This document shows positions 15,640 to 24,894 of a stretch of 64,000 nucleotides of DNA, piece after piece; the first letter of the stretch is position 1; every line of letters begins with the position of its first letter. Both the position numbers and the translations under genes were made by a program. The notes below the pieces were generated by a model. The model had not been told where the DNA came from, did not search any database, and worked only from the letters and a program-made list of their open reading frames with translations. This stretch comes from Segnochrobactrum spirostomi (lineage in GTDB: Bacteria > Pseudomonadota > Alphaproteobacteria > Rhizobiales > Segnochrobactraceae), in assembly GCF_009600605.1 (NCBI RefSeq), contig NZ_VWNA01000001.1, positions 4,016,501 through 4,080,500 of the forward strand. Direction: 5' to 3'.

Positions 15640-18084
15640 TCAGGCCTTCACCCGCGCCATGGTCGGGTCGTAGAGCGGGGCGAGGTGGACCTTGGCCGCC
15701 ACCCGCTCGGTCGCGACTTCGAGCTCGTAGCTGCCCGCCTCGACGAAGGCGCGGTCGACGCCCTCGGCGCGGCGCACGTAGCCGTAGCCGATCGGCAGGC
15801 CGAGGGTGTGGCCGAAGCCGCCGCTCGACAGCCAGCCGACCCGCTCGCCGTCGCGGTAGATCGTCTCGCGGCCGAGCAGCACGATCTCCGGGTCCGCGAC
15901 CGTGAAGCCGCACAGGAGCTTCTTGAGGCCGTCGCGGGCCTGGGCCTCGAGCGCGGCGCGGCCGAGGAAGGGCTGGTTGCCCTTGAGCTTCACCGCGAAG
16001 CCGAGGCCGGCTTCGAGAGGGGTGTGGTCGGGGCCGATGTCGGCGCCCCAGGCGCGGTAGCCCTTTTCGAGGCGCAGGCTCTCGATCGCCCGGTAGCCCG
16101 CATCGGCGATGCCGTGGGCGGCGCCGGCGGCCATCAGGGCGTCGTAGACGGTCGCCGCGAACTCGACCGGGATGTGGAGCTCGTAGCCGAGCTCGCCGAC
16201 ATAGGTGATGCGCAGCGCGATGACGGGCGCGCCGGCGATGCCGATCTCGCGCACCCGGGCGAACGGGAAGGCGGCGTTCGAGAGGTCGTCGCCGGAAAGG
16301 CCGGCGAGGACGTCGCGGGCGCGCGGTCCCATCACGCTCAGGACCGCATAGGCCGAGGTGACGTCGATCAGCTTGGCGTCGAGCCCGGCCGGAATATTGC
16401 GGCGGATCCAGTCGAAATCGTGGGTCGCGAAGCCGGTGCCGGTGACGATGTAATAGCGGTCGTCGGCGAGGCGGGCGATGGTGAGATCGCATTCGATGCC
16501 GCCGCGGGCGTTCAGCATCTGGCTGTAGGCGAGGTGGCCCGGCGCCTTCGACACGTCGGCGGCGGCGATCCACGACAGGGCCGCCTCGGCGTCGCGGCCG
16601 ACCAACAGGAACTTGGCGAACGAGGTCTGGTCGAACACGCCGACCCGCTCGCGCACCGCCTGGTGCTCGCGGGCGACGGCGCCGAACCAGTTCGGCCGGC
16701 CGTAGGTGTAGCGGTCGTGGGCGTCCTCGGCCGGCGCGGCGAACCAGTTCGGCCGCTCCCAGCCGAGCTTCTCGCCGAACACCGCGCCGCGGGCGGCGAG
16801 GCGGTCGTAGAGCGGCGAGCGGCGCAGCGGCCGCCCCGAATGGTGCTCCTCGTGGGGCCAGGCCATCGTGTAGTGCTTGGCGTAGGCTTCGAGGGTGCGG
16901 GTGCGCACCCAGGCGACGTCGCGGTGGTTGCGCCCGAAGCGGCGGATATCGACGGGCCACAGATCGAACGGCGCCTCGCCGCCCACCACCCACTCGGCGA
17001 GCACCTTGCCGGCGCCGCCGCCGGAGGCGATGCCGAAGGCGTTGAAGCCGGCGCCGACGAAGAAGCCGGAGAGCTCCGGCGCCTCGCCCAAGATGAAGTT
17101 GCCGTCCGGGGTGAAGCTCTCGGGGCCGGCGACGAGCTCCTTCACGCCGGCGGTTTCGAGCGCCGGGACGCGGCCGAGGGCGAGCTCGACGATCGGCTGG
17201 AAATGATCCCAGTTCGGCTGGAGGAGCTGGAAATTGAAGCCGGCCGGAATGCCGTCGATCGCCCACGGGATCGGGTTCGGCTCGTAGCCGCCCATCACCA
17301 GGCCGCCGACCTCCTCCTTGTAATAGGTCAGCCGGTCGGGATCGCGCAGGGTCGGCAGGGTCGAGGTCACGCCGGCGATCGGCTCGGTCACCATGTACTG
17401 GTGCTCGACCGAGACGAGCGGCACGTTGACCCCCGCCATGCGGCCGATCTCGCGGGCCCATTGGCCACCGCAATTGACGACGAACTCGCAGGCGATGCGG
17501 CCGCGGCTCGTCAGGACCGCGACGACGCGGCCGCCGGCGAGCTCGAAGCCGGTCACCTCGGTATCCTCGAAGATGCGGGCGCCGTGCATGCGGGCGCCCT
17601 TGGCGAGGGACTGGGTGATGTCGGAGGGGTTGGCCTGGCCGTCGGTCGGCAGGAAGGCGGCGCCGACGACGTCGGAGACGTCCATCAGGGGCCACAGATC
17701 CTGCGCCTCCTTCGGCGTCAGCAGGTGCATTTCGAGGCCGAAGGAGCGGGCCGTCGTGGCCTGCCGGCGGACCTCGGTCCAGCGCTCGGCGTTGCAGGCG
17801 AGGCGCAGCCCGCCGTTCATCTTCCAGCCGGTGGCGAGCCCGGTCTCCGCCTCGAGGGTGCGGTAGAGCGCGACGGACTGGCCGAGGAGCTGGGTGATGT
17901 TGGCGCTCGAGCGGAGCTGGCCGACGAGGCCGGCGGCATGGAAGGTCGAGCCGGAGGTCAGCTTGTGGCGCTCAAGGACGATGGTGTCCTTCCAGCCGAG
18001 CTTGGCGAGATGATAGGCGGTCGAGCAGCCGACGATGCCGCCGCCGATGACGACCGCGCGGGCCTGGGTGGGGAATTCGGCCAT
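15640..18084 (-). CDS. FAD-dependent dimethylglycine/sarcosine dehydrogenase family protein
   Basis: The 814-residue protein has an N-terminal FAD (DAO) domain with VVIGGGIVGCSTAYHLAKLG and the covalent-flavin-type STFHAAGLVGQLRSS segment. A middle domain ends near residue 430, and GcvT-type folate-binding domains follow (YTYGRPNWFGAV, VMGPRARDVLAG, LRITYVGELGYELH, GYRAIESLRLEKGYRAWG). This is the architecture and length of dimethylglycine and sarcosine dehydrogenases, which demethylate N-methylglycines and pass one-carbon units to tetrahydrofolate. The exact substrate is open. The choline-kinase-like gene lies 138 bases upstream on the same strand. Confidence 0.87.
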   Translation of the reverse strand: MAEFPTQARAVVIGGGIVGCSTAYHLAKLGWKDTIVLERHKLTSGSTFHAAGLVGQLRSSANITQLLGQSVALYRTLEAETGLATGWKMNGGLRLACNAERWTEVRRQATTARSFGLEMHLLTPKEAQDLWPLMDVSDVVGAAFLPTDGQANPSDITQSLAKGARMHGARIFEDTEVTGFELAGGRVVAVLTSRGRIACEFVVNCGGQWAREIGRMAGVNVPLVSVEHQYMVTEPIAGVTSTLPTLRDPDRLTYYKEEVGGLVMGGYEPNPIPWAIDGIPAGFNFQLLQPNWDHFQPIVELALGRVPALETAGVKELVAGPESFTPDGNFILGEAPELSGFFVGAGFNAFGIASGGGAGKVLAEWVVGGEAPFDLWPVDIRRFGRNHRDVAWVRTRTLEAYAKHYTMAWPHEEHHSGRPLRRSPLYDRLAARGAVFGEKLGWERPNWFAAPAEDAHDRYTYGRPNWFGAVAREHQAVRERVGVFDQTSFAKFLLVGRDAEAALSWIAAADVSKAPGHLAYSQMLNARGGIECDLTIARLADDRYYIVTGTGFATHDFDWIRRNIPAGLDAKLIDVTSAYAVLSVMGPRARDVLAGLSGDDLSNAAFPFARVREIGIAGAPVIALRITYVGELGYELHIPVEFAATVYDALMAAGAAHGIADAGYRAIESLRLEKGYRAWGADIGPDHTPLEAGLGFAVKLKGNQPFLGRAALEAQARDGLKKLLCGFTVADPEIVLLGRETIYRDGERVGWLSSGGFGHTLGLPIGYGYVRRAEGVDRAFVEAGSYELEVATERVAAKVHLAPLYDPTMARVKA

Positions 18085-18194
18085 GGTCTCGTTCTCCTGC
18101 TCTCGCCGCCGGGGAGGCGCGGGCCTGCCTGCCGCCGATCGGGCGCATCAGACCATTCCGCGGGGTTCCGTTCAATGGCTGCGATGCGTGATTG

Positions 18195-18213
18195 TGTGGC
18201 TTTCTGTGGCTTT
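18195..18213. repeat. Short tandem direct repeat upstream of flavoprotein gene
   Basis: TGTGGCTTT occurs twice with a 10-base period (18195 and 18205), one helical turn, about 110 bases before the start at 18084. It may be a protein-binding site or chance. Confidence 0.35.
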
Positions 18214-18222
18214 ACGAGGCAT

Positions 18223-19158
18223 TCAACCGCGGAAGGCGGTCAGAGCGGTCTCGAACTGCGCCACGAGACCGTCGGTGTAGGCGACATAATCGAAGTCGAT
18301 GGTGGACCGGCTCTCCGACACCGCGCTCCACAGCGCCTCGCGCAGCAGCGAGGCGCACTTCATCGCCTCGAACGCCCTGAGCCGCGCGGGAGCGGGCGGG
18401 GCGCCGGCGTAGAGGGCGAGGAGGTCGGCTTCGTCGCGGGCGGAGAAGCCGTTGTTGGAGGCGAGGTTGGCGAGGTCGAACAGGCCGGTGTTGAAGCCGG
18501 CATAATCCCAATCGAGCAGCCAGAGCCGCTCGCCGTCGTCGAACAGATTGCCGGGCAAGAGGTCGTTGTGGCCGAACACGATCTCGACCGGGCCGACGGT
18601 GCGCTCAAGCTCCTCGGTGACGGCGAGGAGGCGCGGCAGCTCCGGCGCGAGGCGCGAGCCGTCGTCGACGAGGAGCCCGGCATAGGAGCGGATCACCTGG
18701 AAAACCCAGAAGATCAGCGCGGGCCCGCGGAAATGTTTCGGGATATCGGTGTGGCAGCGGCGCAGCAGGTCGACGATCCGCGGCAGGTTCGCCGGCGAAC
18801 GAACCTCTTCGGAGGTGAGGGGGCGGCCGTTCAGGAAACGGGTGACGAGGAAGCCCGGCCCCGCCGCGATCACCTCCGGCGACAGCCCGGCGGCGAAGGC
18901 GGCGCGGGCGGCGGCGACCTCGTTGAAGCGCAGGATGCCGTGGTCAGGAATGTCGTCGGCGAGGCGGACGACGACGCTGCCGCCGGCGCGGCGGTGGACC
19001 ACGAAATTCTTGTTCGTGATACCGCCGTCGAGCGGGCGGATCTCGATCGGCCCGTCCCAGAGCGGAAAGCTGCGGATGCGGTCGAAATCGTCGCTGAAGT
19101 CCGGCACCCAGATCCTCTCCCTCACGTCACCAAGGAAAGGTCGATCATCCGGCCACAC
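18223..19158 (-). CDS. Phosphotransferase, choline/ethanolamine kinase-like
   Basis: The 311-residue protein has the aminoglycoside phosphotransferase/choline kinase fold: the catalytic loop IVFGHNDLLPGN (Brenner's motif) and the metal-binding WLLDWDYAGFNTGLFDLANL. IRPLDGGITNKNFVV is the nucleotide-binding N-lobe strand of choline kinase-like proteins. It may phosphorylate choline, ethanolamine or a related alcohol and stands next to a dimethylglycine dehydrogenase-like gene, which suits choline-derived metabolism. The ATG at 19158 is used; an internal GTG about 12 codons later is possible. Confidence 0.8.
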   Translation of the reverse strand: MWPDDRPFLGDVRERIWVPDFSDDFDRIRSFPLWDGPIEIRPLDGGITNKNFVVHRRAGGSVVVRLADDIPDHGILRFNEVAAARAAFAAGLSPEVIAAGPGFLVTRFLNGRPLTSEEVRSPANLPRIVDLLRRCHTDIPKHFRGPALIFWVFQVIRSYAGLLVDDGSRLAPELPRLLAVTEELERTVGPVEIVFGHNDLLPGNLFDDGERLWLLDWDYAGFNTGLFDLANLASNNGFSARDEADLLALYAGAPPAPARLRAFEAMKCASLLREALWSAVSESRSTIDFDYVAYTDGLVAQFETALTAFRG

Positions 19159-19210
19159 AAATCAACAGAGAACAACATTCGGCGCCGGTCAGGGGGCGAG
19201 CGCGCCCCCC

Positions 19211-20605
19211 TTACACCCGCACCATCCGGTTCCAGGCGTCGAGGCCGGCGATCTTGTAGGCCTCGGCGAGGGTCGGGTAGTTAAAGGTGTTCTCGATGAA
19301 ATAATCGATCGTGCCTTTGAGGTTGAGCACGGCCTGGCCGATGTGGATGAGCTCGGTCGCGCCTTCGCCGACGATGTGGACGCCGAGCAGGCGGCGGGAC
19401 TGTGTCGAGAAGATCATCTTCATCATGCCGCTGTGCAGCCCCATGATGTGGCCGCGCGACGTCTCGCGGAAGCGGGCGATGCCGCATTCGTAGGGAATGC
19501 CGCGCTCGCGGACTTCCTCCTCGGTCATGCCGACGGTCGAAATCTCCGGCACGGAATAGATGCCGTAAGGGAAGAATTCCGGCGGCGGCGGCGGCGACAG
19601 CCCGAAGGCGTGGCAGGCGGCGACGCGACCCTGCTCCATCGAGGTGGAGGCGAGGCTCGGAAAGCCGATGACGTCGCCGGCGGCGTAGATGTGCGGGATC
19701 TCGGTCTGGAGGGTCTTCGGATCGACCTTGATGCGGCCGCGCTCGTCGACGCCTAGACCGATCGACGCGAGATTGAGGTCGTCCGTGGCGCCCGCCCGTC
19801 CGGCGGCGTAGAGTAGCATGTCGCTCGTCACGGTGCGGCCGTCGGCGAGGGTGGTGGCGACGCGGCCCGCCGCGTTGAGTTCGACCGAATTGACCGCCGC
19901 GCCGAGCCGGAGCCCGACGTTGCGGTCCCGGAGGTCGTGGACGAACTCCTCGATCAGTTCCTTGTCGATGAAGTCGAGGAAGGTCTTGCGCGGCTCGATC
20001 AGCGTGACCGCGACGTCGAGGGCGCTGAAGATGGTCGCATATTCGACGCCGATGACGCCGGCACCGATGACGGTCAGGCTGCGCGGCAGCCGCGGCAGTT
20101 CGATGATCTCGTCGCTGTCGAACACGCTGGTGCCGTTGAAGGGCACATTGTTCGGGCGAAATGGCCGCGTTCCGCAGGCGATGAGAACATTGTCCGCGGT
20201 GTAGGCCTGCACCGCCCCGCTGTCGGACGTCACTTCGACCGTGTGCGCGTCGCGGAAGCGGGCGCTGCCGCGGGCGGTGCGGACGCCGTTGCGGCTGAAT
20301 TGGTGCTCCAGCACCTCCACTTCGTGATCGAGCGTCTTGTGGAGACGGGCGAGGAGATCGGTCGCGTCGATGTCCTGTTTGACGCGGTAGGCGCGTCCGT
20401 AAAAGCCGCGCTCGCGCCACCCCGAGAGGTTGAGCACCGTCTCACGCAGGGTCTTGGACGGGATCGTGCCGGTGTGGACCGAGACGCCGCCGACGCGCCG
20501 GCCGCGCTCCACCACGAGAACCGACTTCCCGAGTTTCGCGCTCTGCACGGCGGCCCGCCGACCGGAGGGGCCGCTGCCGATCACGATCATATTATAGTCG
20601 CTCAT
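19211..20605 (-). CDS. sthA: Soluble NAD(P) transhydrogenase (Si-specific)
   Basis: The 464-residue flavoprotein moves hydride between NADPH and NAD+. It has the FAD motif IVIGSGPSGRRAA, a second Rossmann site LTVIGAGVIGVEYA and the C-terminal dimerisation domain (GVHIVGEGATELIHIGQ). The region that carries a redox disulfide in lipoamide dehydrogenases reads GGVSVHTGTIPSKTLRE with no Cys pair, which is diagnostic of SthA. The start at 20605 (MSDYNMIVIGSG) fits the family; upstream in-frame codons extend into the leader. Confidence 0.9.
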   Translation of the reverse strand: MSDYNMIVIGSGPSGRRAAVQSAKLGKSVLVVERGRRVGGVSVHTGTIPSKTLRETVLNLSGWRERGFYGRAYRVKQDIDATDLLARLHKTLDHEVEVLEHQFSRNGVRTARGSARFRDAHTVEVTSDSGAVQAYTADNVLIACGTRPFRPNNVPFNGTSVFDSDEIIELPRLPRSLTVIGAGVIGVEYATIFSALDVAVTLIEPRKTFLDFIDKELIEEFVHDLRDRNVGLRLGAAVNSVELNAAGRVATTLADGRTVTSDMLLYAAGRAGATDDLNLASIGLGVDERGRIKVDPKTLQTEIPHIYAAGDVIGFPSLASTSMEQGRVAACHAFGLSPPPPPEFFPYGIYSVPEISTVGMTEEEVRERGIPYECGIARFRETSRGHIMGLHSGMMKMIFSTQSRRLLGVHIVGEGATELIHIGQAVLNLKGTIDYFIENTFNYPTLAEAYKIAGLDAWNRMVRV

Positions 20606-20632
20606 GATGCCATTTGCCCCAAAAAGAGCCCT

Positions 20633-20648
20633 AACATCCTCGGATGTT
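20633..20648. promoter_or_regulatory. Inverted repeat in sthA leader
   Basis: AACATCC and GGATGTT form a perfect seven-base inverted repeat with a two-base centre, 28 bases upstream of the sthA start and before the GGDEF gene. Read on the sthA strand a T tract follows seven bases later. It may be an operator or attenuator-like hairpin. Confidence 0.4.
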
Positions 20649-20753
20649 GGCGCATTGACCTTGCGCTGGGCGGTCGCGTCCGCGCCTTGCAATTGTCATG
20701 CGCGATCAGACGCGGTGGCTTAATCGAATGCACGGCGTTGGCGCCCTCGGAAC

Positions 20754-21932
20754 GTGCCGGTGATCAATCTCGACATAGCGACAGTCATTTTCCTCCACGT
20801 GACAGTCCTGGCCGCGGGCGCCGTCGCCTTCGCGCACTTGCAGCGGCAGGTTCCGTGGCCGGTGCCGCTTCGGTGGCTCGGTCTCGCTTATGCGATCGTC
20901 GGGGTGGGGGCGCTCTCCGCGGCGCTGGGCGAGCACGGCGCCTTGCCGCCCTGGCTTTGGCAGCCTCTCAGCCTGGGATGTGGAACCGGCGGTTTCGCGG
21001 CTCTTTGGTGCGGCATCCGCATGCTGAGCCGCGAGCGTGGTATGCCGACGGCTTGGCTGCTGCTGGTTCCCCTCGGCTGGCTGGTGTTTGCGCACGTCAT
21101 CGGCTTTGTCGCGGAGAATTGGCAACGGGCCGGCATCTTCCATTTGAACGCTGTGGTGTTTCTGGGGGCCACGGCGTGGGAGGTTCTCCGGGGCCGGCGC
21201 CGCGAGCCGCTGCCGTCGCGCTTACCGCTCGCGATCATGCTCGCGGTGTTCGCGCTCTCCTTCCTGGCGGGGATCGCCATGATCGCGTCCGGCACCGTTC
21301 GTGCAGCGCGGATCGCCTTCGAGTTTTACATTCAGATCTTCTGCTATTTCGGCGTCGTCATTCTCGTTTATGGCTTGGTAAATGAACGAGCCCAGAAGCG
21401 CCTGCGGCTGTCGGCGGAGATCGACCCGCTGACCGGTCTCGGCAATCGGGCCCGTCTCGTCAGCTCCGTCCCGCCGGAAGTGCAAGGCGGTGATGCGGCG
21501 ATCCTGCTCGACATCGACCACTTCAAGGCGGTGAACGACAAGTTCGGTCACAGCGCTGGCGATCGGGTGCTCGCCGCCGTCGCCGAGACGCTTCGCGCGA
21601 AGCTGCGGCGGGAGGACATCTGCGTTCGCTATGGCGGCGAGGAGTTCGCCATCATCCTGCCGGACTGGCAGGACGTTGGGGCTGTCGCCGAGCGGCTGCG
21701 CGGGGCGATCGAGGCCGTGAAGGTCCCCTTGGGGGATTCGGAAATCGGCGTCACTGTGAGCCTGGGCGTCGCGATCTCACGCACCGGCAACCATTCGTGG
21801 ACGGATCTGATCGACGCGGCCGACGCCGCGCTCTACGAGGCGAAGCGGGCGGGGCGCAACCGCGTCGTCGTGCAGCGCTTGCCGGCGCCTGTGCCGGCCC
21901 GCCAGCGGGCCGGCATGCTCGAAGACGCGTGA
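20754..21932 (+). CDS. Membrane diguanylate cyclase, GGDEF domain
   Basis: The 392-residue protein has about six N-terminal hydrophobic segments (residues 1-205) and a GGDEF domain (about 220-375): DPLTGLGNRARL, LDIDHFKAVND, the active site RYGGEEFAI and VSLGVAISR. RRED five residues before GGEEF is an intact RxxD product-inhibition site. It should make cyclic di-GMP at the inner membrane in response to a signal sensed in the membrane part. GTG at 20754 is used; a GTG two codons later is equally possible. Ends six bases from the convergent DUF1275 gene. Confidence 0.88.
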   Translation: MPVINLDIATVIFLHVTVLAAGAVAFAHLQRQVPWPVPLRWLGLAYAIVGVGALSAALGEHGALPPWLWQPLSLGCGTGGFAALWCGIRMLSRERGMPTAWLLLVPLGWLVFAHVIGFVAENWQRAGIFHLNAVVFLGATAWEVLRGRRREPLPSRLPLAIMLAVFALSFLAGIAMIASGTVRAARIAFEFYIQIFCYFGVVILVYGLVNERAQKRLRLSAEIDPLTGLGNRARLVSSVPPEVQGGDAAILLDIDHFKAVNDKFGHSAGDRVLAAVAETLRAKLRREDICVRYGGEEFAIILPDWQDVGAVAERLRGAIEAVKVPLGDSEIGVTVSLGVAISRTGNHSWTDLIDAADAALYEAKRAGRNRVVVQRLPAPVPARQRAGMLEDA

Positions 21933-21938
21933 CTGCGC

Positions 21939-22748
21939 TCAGCGCCGCTCGCGCAAGGCGCGCACGGCCCGGCGGGCGATAACATCTTCCAGCACCGGCA
22001 CGCCTGCGAGCACGAACAGCGCGGCGGCGAGCGGAACGGTCGTGATGAAGCCGACATATTTGAAGCCGAGCGCCCCGGTCACCCCGCCGATGAAAAAGGC
22101 CGAGAGGAGCGTCGCGAGGAGAGCGAGCTTCTTCAGATCCGCTTGGACGGGCGGGAGGCCCGGGCCGCTGCGGTTCCAATAGGCGAGCTTGCCGAGCTCG
22201 ATGCCGAGATCGGTCACCATGCCGGTGACGTGGGTCGTGCGGATGCGGGACTGGGAGATCTTGGTGATGATCGCGTTCTGCAACCCCATCACGAAGCAGA
22301 GATAGGGGACCCCGAACAGCGCGAAGTTCGGGATGTCGGCACGCATCGCCCCGAGCACGCCGAAGCCGAGCAGGAGGGCCGCTTCAACGAGCAGCGGCAG
22401 GGTATATTGCTGGCGCGCGTGGTGGCGGCGGCCCCAATGGATGAGAATCGCCGAGGAGCCCGCGCCCATGGCGAACGCGGCGAACGCCGAGAACCCGGCA
22501 ACGACGAGCCAGACCCCGCCGATGGCGAGATTGTCGGCCATCGCCGAGACGATGCCCGACATGTGCGAGGTATATTGGCCGACCGCCAGGAACCCGCCCG
22601 CGTTCGAGGCGCCCGCGATGAAGCACAGCGCGGTCCCGAGCCAAGCGTCGGCGGCCGCGCTGCGTTCCGCCCGGACGAGCAGGCGCAACGCGTCTGCAAC
22701 GCGGACATGCTGGGCCTCATTGGGCCCGATTTTCAAATGCGCGGTCAT
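21939..22748 (-). CDS. DUF1275 (YoaK-like) membrane protein
   Basis: The 269-residue protein has about six membrane segments and the family features FIAGASNAGGFLAVGQYTSHMSGIVSAMAD, GLQNAIITKISQSRIRTTHVTGMVTDLGIELG and a late FIGGVTGALGFKYVG. DUF1275 proteins are widespread inner-membrane proteins whose function is not known. The start at 22748 (MTAHLKIGPN) avoids a longer upstream frame without family resemblance. The region from here to the Ppx gene is about 250 bases and carries no recognisable gene. Confidence 0.83.
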   Translation of the reverse strand: MTAHLKIGPNEAQHVRVADALRLLVRAERSAAADAWLGTALCFIAGASNAGGFLAVGQYTSHMSGIVSAMADNLAIGGVWLVVAGFSAFAAFAMGAGSSAILIHWGRRHHARQQYTLPLLVEAALLLGFGVLGAMRADIPNFALFGVPYLCFVMGLQNAIITKISQSRIRTTHVTGMVTDLGIELGKLAYWNRSGPGLPPVQADLKKLALLATLLSAFFIGGVTGALGFKYVGFITTVPLAAALFVLAGVPVLEDVIARRAVRALRERR

Positions 22749-22999
22749 GAAGAGGACCCGCCGAATCGGCGCTGAAAGGAGCGAACGTCCGCATTGAGCC
22801 ACGATCGCGGAGGAAATCGCAAAACGTGTTAGGCACTTCGCATAAGCGCCCATTCTGGCTGGTTCGTGGCGGCCCGCGCTGCGCAGCCCGGTGCGACGTG
22901 GCTTGAGCGCGCCGTCCGGCGGCTGCTAGAGTGTTCGAGAACATTGGCATTTGCGCGAGAGGCGGCCCGGCTCAGCCGGCGGCGGCCCGACGAGGACCC

Positions 23000-24145
23000 G
23001 TGGGCACACCCACAGACACCGGCTCGCCGCCCCTCCCGGCGTCGGGCCACTCTTCGCTTTCCGGGAGCGGAAGCGGTCAGACGGGCGAGGCGGCGCGGCG
23101 CTATGCGGCGCTCGATCTCGGCACCAACAATTGCCGTCTGCTCGTCGCCGAGGCGCGCGGGCGCGGATTCCGTGTCGTCGATGCGTTTTCGCGGATCGTG
23201 CGGCTCGGAGAAGGCGTCAGCCTCTCCGGCCGGCTCGGCGATGCCGCGATGGACCGCGCCGTCGAAGCGTTGAAGATTTGTCAGCGCAAGCTCGTCGACC
23301 GCAGGGTCGAGCGTGCGCGGCTCGTCGCCACCGAAGCCTGCCGCACCGCGGAGAACGGGGGCCATTTTCTCGATCGCGTGCGCGACGAGGTGGGCCTCGA
23401 ACTCGAGATCGTGTCGCGGGAAACGGAGGCGAGGCTCGCCGTGATGGGGTGCGCCTCGCTCGTCGATCGCGACGGGGACGGGGCGATCCTGTTCGATATC
23501 GGCGGCGGCTCGTCCGAGCTCGTCTGGCTCGACACCCACAGCCGCTCGGGCAAGGGACTCACGTCGATCGGCCGTTCGATCCGCGCCTGGACGTCGCTGC
23601 CGGTTGGCGTCGTCACGCTCGCCGACCGCCACGGCGGCCTCGACGTCGACGATGAGAAGTTCGAGCGGATGACGGCCGAAGTCTCCGAGATGCTGGAGCG
23701 GTTCGATCCGGGACACGCGCTCGATCGCGCCGCGCGCGAGGGACGGGTGCATTTTCTAGGCACCTCGGGCACGGTGACGACGCTCGCCGGGGTCTATCTC
23801 GGGCTGGCGCGCTACGACCGCCGTCAGGTCGACGGCACATGGCTCGAGGCCGGCGACGTCGCCGACATGATCGGCCGCGTCCGGGCAATGAGCTATCGGG
23901 ATCGGGTGGAGAGCCCGTGTATTGGTGCGGACCGGGCCGATCTGGTGATCGCCGGCTGCGCCATCCTGGAGGCGATCCGGCGCCGCTGGCCATGTCCGCG
24001 GCTGCGGGTCGCCGACCGGGGGCTTCGCGAGGGTATTCTGACCGAGCTCATCGCCGAGGACCGCGACGGAGGCGGACGGCGGGGCGGGCCGCAGCGCGGT
24101 CGCCACCATGGACACGACGGACGGGCAGGGGAGCGGGCGCGATGA
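23000..24145 (+). CDS. Ppx/GppA family exopolyphosphatase/guanosine pentaphosphatase
   Basis: The 381-residue ASKHA-fold phosphatase has phosphate-1 loop [29 protein letters not shown], phosphate-2 loop [14 protein letters not shown] and the adenosine-type loop [13 protein letters not shown]. Enzymes of this family degrade polyphosphate and pppGpp. The GTG at 23000 has GAGGA at good spacing; a GTG at 22931 would add 23 low-complexity residues. Its stop overlaps the rlmE start by ATGA, a pairing common in this order of bacteria. Confidence 0.87.
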   Translation: MGTPTDTGSPPLPASGHSSLSGSGSGQTGEAARRYAALDLGTNNCRLLVAEARGRGFRVVDAFSRIVRLGEGVSLSGRLGDAAMDRAVEALKICQRKLVDRRVERARLVATEACRTAENGGHFLDRVRDEVGLELEIVSRETEARLAVMGCASLVDRDGDGAILFDIGGGSSELVWLDTHSRSGKGLTSIGRSIRAWTSLPVGVVTLADRHGGLDVDDEKFERMTAEVSEMLERFDPGHALDRAAREGRVHFLGTSGTVTTLAGVYLGLARYDRRQVDGTWLEAGDVADMIGRVRAMSYRDRVESPCIGADRADLVIAGCAILEAIRRRWPCPRLRVADRGLREGILTELIAEDRDGGGRRGGPQRGRHHGHDGRAGERAR

Positions 24146-24879
24146 GCCAGGGCAAAGGCGACGGCAGCCGCGCGCTGCATGTGAGGGTCAAGACCGCCCG
24201 TCGGCGCACCGCCTCCTCGACGCGCTGGCTGCAACGTCAGCTCAACGATCCCTATGTGCGCCGCTCCAAGGCCGAGGGCTACCGCTCGCGGGCGGCCTAC
24301 AAGCTTCTCGAGATCGACGAGAAGCACAAGCTGCTGAAGCCCGGCCAGCGGATCGTTGATCTCGGCGCCGCGCCGGGCGGCTGGTCTCAGGTCGTCGCGG
24401 CCCATGTCGGCTCGACCGACGAGGACCCGAAGGTCGTCTCCATCGATTATCTTGAGATGGATGCCCTGCCGGGCGTCATCGTTCTCCAGAAGAACTTCCT
24501 CGATGAGGATGCGCCGGCCGTGCTCGTCGCCGCCCTCGGCGGCCGCAAGGCGGACCTGGTGCTCTCCGACATGGCGGCGCCGACGACGGGCCACAAGAAG
24601 ACCGACCATCTGCGCATCATGCATCTCTGCGAGATCGCGGCCGAATTCGCCCGCGACGTGCTGGCGCCGGGCGGCGCCTTCCTCGCGAAGGTCTTTCAGG
24701 GCGGCACCGAGGGGACCTTGCTCGCCGACCTGAAGCGCGACTTCGCCCAGGTGATTCACGTCAAGCCGGCGGCGAGCCGCCAGGATTCTGCCGAGCTCTA
24801 CGTGCTCGCCAGGGGCTTCCGCGGCCGCACCGACGTGCTGGGCACCCACGTCGAGGACGACGATCCCGACGCGCCGTAA
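24142..24879 (+). CDS. rlmE: 23S rRNA (uridine-2'-O)-methyltransferase RlmE (FtsJ)
   Basis: The 245-residue SAM-dependent methyltransferase modifies the A-loop uridine of 23S rRNA. It shows [12 protein letters not shown], motif [31 protein letters not shown] and LAKVFQGG, which supply the K-D-K-E catalytic set. A basic N-terminal extension (residues 1-30) is longer than in E. coli. Start overlaps the Ppx stop, so the two are cotranslated. It ends 15 bases from the convergent exporter gene. Confidence 0.93.
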   Translation: MSQGKGDGSRALHVRVKTARRRTASSTRWLQRQLNDPYVRRSKAEGYRSRAAYKLLEIDEKHKLLKPGQRIVDLGAAPGGWSQVVAAHVGSTDEDPKVVSIDYLEMDALPGVIVLQKNFLDEDAPAVLVAALGGRKADLVLSDMAAPTTGHKKTDHLRIMHLCEIAAEFARDVLAPGGAFLAKVFQGGTEGTLLADLKRDFAQVIHVKPAASRQDSAELYVLARGFRGRTDVLGTHVEDDDPDAP

Positions 24880-24894
24880 GCGATCGGCCGGCGC

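Noticed and set aside
15322-19284. 1320-residue open frame on the plus strand opposite the flavoprotein and kinase genes
   Set aside because: Low-complexity Arg/Gly/Ala/Glu product with no motifs; it mirrors high GC in the third codon positions of clear genes on the other strand.
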